From Theropithecus gelada (lineage: Eukaryota > Chordata > Mammalia > Primates > Cercopithecidae), in assembly GCF_003255815.1 (NCBI RefSeq), contig NC_037673.1, positions 87,546,160-87,610,159 of the forward strand: a stretch of 64,000 nucleotides of DNA, in the 5' to 3' direction. The notes beneath the pieces are model-generated. The model was not told the origin of the DNA, did not search any database, and worked only from the letters and a program-made list of their open reading frames with translations. Positions 59,501-64,000 of this stretch are shown in pieces; position 1 is the first letter of the stretch, and the number at the start of each line of letters is the position of its first letter. The position numbers were made by a program, and so were the translations under genes.

Positions 59501-61424
59501 TTATAGTGTCATCTTCATTTCTCTCAGTAGAACAGAGGAAGAGAGGAAATACAATTCAGGAAATGAACCATTGATAGGGGATTTATTGTGATGAGGATCA
59601 CTTCACATTGTGCAGTATCAGTTGTATAAGGTATAAATGGGTACTGAAAATGTAAAGGAGATAATTCAAATGATTTGTACCATTTCTGTCAACAAATAAC
59701 TGCCTGTAGTCCTGAAACTGTGTGACTCTGCCATCCTTTCATAATAATTTTCCCAATAGTAAAATATTTTCCCAATAGAAAAAAATAACAAAGTAAGTAA
59801 ATGCAGCCATTTATTAGTCTATAAAAAAGTCTAACCATTCTTAACATATATAAACATGCTTTTGTAAGATTAAAAATATATATGTGGAAAAATGTTTGCA
59901 ATCTTAGAAAGGGAAAACTTCCAAGTCAAGACACGAGATGAAGACTTAAAATAGCAAATTAAAAGATCTTAATGATAAAGACAAAAGAAAACAAAAACTC
60001 TAAACAAAAAAAGTTTTAACATAAATGAATCTATATAAATCAAAATATCTGTTATTATACACTTAAAAATCCTAGTGATCATATTTCTTGGTTCATGTCT
60101 ATGTGGAGGTGAGGATTTTTAATTTTATTTATATACTGTGTACTGTAGCAAAATAATATAAAAACAAACATAGTATAATAGTTATTTCTAAAAGTAGAAA
60201 GTAAGATTATTAAGCACTTATCTTAAAAGGCAAGTAAGGCAAATGTGGTGACTTTCTTTTAATTGTCCTCATAATTCAGATTCCCAAGTTATTTTACTCT
60301 CTTTATCTGTGTTTATACGGTAAAAAGACTGAAAAATAAAACTATCTCTTTAAATCGTGAGACTGGTATGCAACATCTAGCCATTCTTTTTGAAGTCTTC
60401 TCAAAATTCCAATAGCTTACAGTTTTAGAATGACAGACAAAAATATCCCCTTCACAGGAAGTTGAGTGACTTCACTGAATTCTATTAACATTTATAAAAT
60501 ATCTCAGTAAACCTATATGCTAATGAATATATGAGAGAGACAGGTGTTTTGTTTGCATTGCTCTAAGAGAATATCAACTATTAAAGTTCTGTGACTTCTG
60601 CTGAAAACTCAGATTTGAAGATAAAATCATGTCAGCTTAATGAACACAATGGCCCAGGAGAATGACTTCTGCAATTAAGATATGAAAATTCCTTTCTTAA
60701 ATGAAATTGGCATCACATACACCGATTGGACAAAAATAATTTCAAATGTTGATACGGCTCTATATTTAAATCTATTGACTTTAAAATGTACAGCATGAGT
60801 CAGAACAACTGGTGCTTTTTTCTTGCACATTGAAGCCAGAAGTCTCTACAGATAGGAAAATAATTCTGTCCTGGGTCGTGTCCCATTTTTTTCCCCTCCA
60901 GAAGTACTTAAAGTACTTCTTAAAAACTCTTTTGGCTAACTTGTGAAAAAAGTTGACAGGCTTTATCTTCCAGTGATTTTTATGAAGCAACTTTTTGAGA
61001 ACAAAGTCATGTCTTGAATGAATATGTATTTGTATTGAATGTTTTTATGTTTTGCGGTTATGTAGCCAGAGCCAGAGGTTGGAATTATAAGCGTTCCAGA
61101 GAGAATTTCTTTGAAATATATAAGAAAGGAAAGGATAATGGAAGAAAATATTTTTATCAGCCGACTGTGCTCTTAGCCAACATATATTAAAAATAGTTTT
61201 GTTAGCTATTTTTATATGAGTATCTAGGTAAAATATGCAGGTCGAGAAATACTTATTTCACGGTAATAGTTACATACAGCAACAAATATGTTCTATTACT
61301 ATTAGTATTTAACATAGATATTTATACTGAATTTCTGAATCAGTGATCAATAAGGGGTTCTTTTCGGTTGCAAAATTTTGCATTTTGAAGTAAAATGTAA
61401 ATACTTTGAAATGCATTGTTTTCA
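56546..61424. other. Long unassigned AT-rich stretch
   Basis: Nearly 4.9 kb with no Alu, L1 or LTR that I can recognise, unusual for this window. 57400-57600 and 60600-61060 look like possible conserved noncoding elements. No reading frame over 75 codons. Confidence 0.45.
60900..60920. repeat. Perfect 21-bp palindrome
   Basis: Two 10-bp arms, agaagtactt and its exact reverse complement, around one central A. Confidence 0.97.
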
Positions 61425-62851
61425 AGTAGGCAGTTCGATGAAGTTTAACTAATGTAACAAATTCTTGTAGCCAGCACTTCAATCAAGATATAATACCTGT
61501 ACGTCTCACCAGTTAATTCCTGTTCCCTTATATTAGGCAACCACTGTTCTGATTTCTATGGTTACAGGCTAGTTTCACTTGTTCTTGAATATCACATATA
61601 AAATCATACACTTGTAACATCATACACTTTCATCTGCTTTAGTTCATTCAATATGTGGGAGAAGCATCCATGTTATTATATGAATTAGTAGCGTATCTTT
61701 TTATTGATAAATAGTACTTCGTAATACAAATATACTATAATTCATTTATCCATTCTCCTGGTGACAGGCATTTGGTGATTTACAGTTTTTAACAGTTATT
61801 AAATAAAGTTGCTATAAAAATGTGCATACAAATATTTTGGCATAGATATATTTTTATTACATAAATTTTCAAGAGTAGAATTGTCAGATCCTCAGGTCAA
61901 TGTAGGCTTAGATGCTAAGTGGTTTTCCAAAGTGATTGGACCATCTTAAAATTCCACCATCAAAGTAAGAACATTCTACTTGCTCTACCTCCTTGCCAAC
62001 ATTTGAAATTTTTAGTTTGTAAAATTTTAGATATTTTAATATGTATGTAATAATATTGTAATGTAATTTAAATTTTCTTGATTACCAATAATATTGAGTG
62101 TTTTTCATGTACTAATTGACCTTTCATGTATCTATCTTTGTGAAATCAATATGTCATTTTGGCCTACATTTTATTGGGCTGTTTGTCATTTACTGTATTA
62201 TAGAGTTTCTGTCTATATTTTAAATATGAGTCCTTTGTGAGCTTAGATCTGAGAATAGTTTCGCCTAATGTATGTCTTGTCTATTTATATTCTTAATGGT
62301 GTCTATTGATAAGCAGACATTTTAACTTTGATGTTGTCTAATTTATTAATTTCTATGGCTAATGCTATCTATATACCCTCTCAAAGAGATCTCTGCTTTC
62401 CCCTGGTTTGGAAAGGTATTCTCCTTATATTTCTTTTCCTATGCTATAACTTATACATTTATGTCTATGATTCACATCTACTTAAATTTTGCAGATGGTG
62501 TGAAATGGAAATTGTGATTTATTAATGTTTTGTGGATGGTATGAGTTTTTGAGTTTTGAGTTTCATGAGTTTTGGCAAATGTATTTGTCAAATACATTTG
62601 TGAGATGAGGGTTGTGAGTTATTATTTTTCCCAAAGGATACCCAGTTGTTCCATCCTTTGTTGAAAATACTTCGTTCCTCCATTAAAAGGCTTTGATGTC
62701 TTTATTAAAAAGCAATGCATAGTATAAATATGAGTCTTTTCTGTACTGTCTATTCTCTTCCCCTTATCTGTTTATCCATCTTTAAGCCAATATTTTACTC
62801 TCTTCATTGCTGTAGCTATACAATAAATCTTGAAGTTAGGTAGTATAACTA
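61425..62851 (-). mobile_element. L1M, antisense: 3'UTR and ORF2 end
   Basis: Antisense old L1: 'ggcaaccactgttctgattt', 'ttatccattctcctggtgac', 'gtggttttccaaagtgattg', 'ttattgggctgtttgtcatt', 'gatacccagttgttccatcc' and 'cattgctgtagctatacaat' in order. ORF2 is not open. Confidence 0.9.
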
Positions 62852-62971
62852 TGGGTGCAGAAAACCACCATGGCACATGTATACAAATGTATACCCACAA
62901 ACCTGCATGTTCTGCACATGTAATCCAGAACTTAAAGCATAGTAAAAATTAAATTAAATTAAATTAAATTA
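62852..62971 (+). mobile_element. Short L1P 3' end inserted in the L1M, with (AAATT)n tail
   Basis: Only about 120 bp: 'gtgcagaaaaccaccatggc', 'acaaacctgcatgttctgca', then 'cttaaagcatagtaa' and a tail turned into about five AAATT units. It lies in the opposite orientation to the surrounding L1M. Confidence 0.92.
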
Positions 62972-63065
62972 GAAAAAATACTTTGTTATTTTGGGGCCTT
63001 TATATCATTATATTCATTTTAGAAACAATCTATGTCTTTCTCTTTCTCTCAATATATAAACACAG
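62972..63065 (-). mobile_element. L1M, continuation between two insertions
   Basis: 'ggggcctttatatcattata' and 'cattttagaaacaatctatg' continue the antisense L1M ORF2 between the L1P piece and the AluJ. Confidence 0.75.
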
Positions 63066-63337
63066 GGCCAGGTGCAGTGGGTCACACCTGTAATCCAAAC
63101 ACTGGGAGGCTGAAGCAGGAGGATCGTTTGGGGTCAGGAATTTGAGACCAGCCTGGGGAACATAGAAAGTCCTCAATTCTACAAAAAGTCAAAAATTAAT
63201 TGGGCATGGTGGTGTGCCCCTCTAGTCCCAGCTACTTAAGCCCAAGAGGTCGAGGCTGCAGTGAACCAAATCATGCCACTGCACCCTAGCCTGGGCAATG
63301 GAGCAAGACACACTGTTTCAAAAAATAAGCAAACAAA
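63066..63337 (+). mobile_element. AluJ
   Basis: Diverged sense Alu: 'ggccaggtgcagtgggtcac', 'tttgagaccagcctggggaa', 'gaggctgcagtgaaccaaat', 'ctagcctgggcaatggagca', followed by a degenerate A-rich tail. Confidence 0.94.
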
Positions 63338-63344
63338 TACCTAA

Positions 63345-63470
63345 AAATATGAATACATGTATATATGCATACATTTATACAGATCTATATGTATACATGT
63401 GTATGTATGTCTGTACATATATGTAGATATATACACACATGCACATACAGATACACATATATGTATATTC
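63345..63470 (+). repeat. Degenerate TATG/TACA simple-sequence region
   Basis: Low-complexity alternation of 'tatgtat', 'acacac' and 'atacat' units at the Alu tail; the 63-codon frame over it is spurious. Confidence 0.9.
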
Positions 63471-64000
63471 TGTCAAAATTGAGTTGGATCCATAGATCAA
63501 TTTGGGAAGAAATGACGTATGTATGTGGCATATATCTTCATTTATTTATTTGTTGATCTTCTCTCAGCAGTTTGCTATTGTTTGCATGATTTTTGACACT
63601 ATCATGAATGGAATTGCTTTTTTGTTTTTATTTTCATTTTCTTTTTTTTGCTGCAAGTGAATAGAAATAGAACTGACTTTTGTTTAGGAGTCTCATATAT
63701 TGTAACTTTCCTAAACCCACTATTAGTTATTGTATTTGCTTTGTAGATTCCTTGGGTTTCTTTTTTTCCTAGAATATTATTTCCTCTATAAATTGAAGCA
63801 ATTTTATTTCTTCTATTCCAAAATGTATTTGTCTTCCTTGCCCTATGTCACTGCTAATACCTCTAATAAAATACTGATAAAAATGGAAATGGTGAGAGCA
63901 CACATCTATTCATTGTTTTGGCTCTTAGGGAGAACAAGTATAGTTTTTCATTATTAAGTACAAAGTTAGCTGTAAATTTTTTGGTTTATGCCCATTGCAA
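63471..64000 (-). mobile_element. L1M ORF2, antisense, running off the window
   Basis: 'ttgacactatcatgaatgga' and 'attgcttttttg', 'gtaactttcctaaaccca' and 'ttgtagattccttgggtttc' continue the L1M ORF2 in antisense. Confidence 0.85.

Noticed and set aside
63345..63470. Possible repeat array resembling spaced direct repeats
   Set aside because: Units are irregular TATG/TACA simple sequence, not repeats with unique spacers.
1..64000. A prokaryotic-style operon, defence system or other multi-gene system
   Set aside because: The window is primate nuclear DNA; there are no tightly packed coding regions, and every long recognisable segment is a transposon relic.

Overview
The window is nuclear DNA of an Old World monkey (macaque, baboon or guenon type), AT-rich and repeat-laden, with no protein-coding gene that can be supported. 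The primate call rests on dense Alu, L1, MaLR, MIR and L3 copies. The Old World monkey call rests on the young Alus near 4.3, 5.1, 7.6 and 8.5 kb. They carry a right-arm 'gatccggcc' and a 5' end reading 'ggtggctcaagcc' (seen here as reverse complements), the form typical of the cercopithecid AluY (YRa-type) lineage rather than of human AluY. Open reading frames are all under 130 codons and fall in repeats or lack any recognisable domain.

Layout. 1-1275: an antisense L1 ORF2 fragment fused at its 5' side to a full-length U6 snRNA copy, a U6/L1 chimeric retroinsertion whose 3' end lies outside the window. 1.3-2.6 kb: a MaLR (MST/THE1-type) internal region and an L1M 3'UTR-like piece. 2.6-7.5 kb: an AluS with an (AC)n tail, a 48-bp inverted repeat about 1 kb apart, and two young AluY insertions with target-site duplications. 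7.5-9.3 kb: an assembly gap of 66 N, a second single N, and an almost perfect 903-bp tandem duplication that looks like an assembly artefact. 9.3-27 kb: mostly unassigned AT-rich DNA with a few Alus, MIRs and a Tigger-type DNA transposon; 16.8-18.6 kb has a weak but ordered set of signals (TATA-like box, splice donor, splice acceptor, polyadenylation signals). 27-44 kb: L1 fragments in both orientations, MLT1, MIRs, AluJ/AluS, a nested L1M/MER58-like mosaic, and a short L1 3' insertion with a perfect 15-bp target duplication. 44-61 kb: largely unassigned, with a relatively CpG-rich stretch near 45 kb, MER5A, L3/CR1, MIR and a palindromic AT-rich tract. 61.4-64 kb: one long antisense L1M interrupted by a short L1P 3' end, an AluJ and a degenerate microsatellite, running off the window.

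No genes act together here. The window reads as intergenic or deep-intronic DNA whose history is a stack of retrotransposon insertions. The most notable observations are the U6/L1 chimera, the probable false duplication at the gap, the 48-bp inverted repeat, and a speculative two-exon noncoding unit. Repeat names come from recognition of consensus sequences, not from a database run, so subfamily names are approximate.
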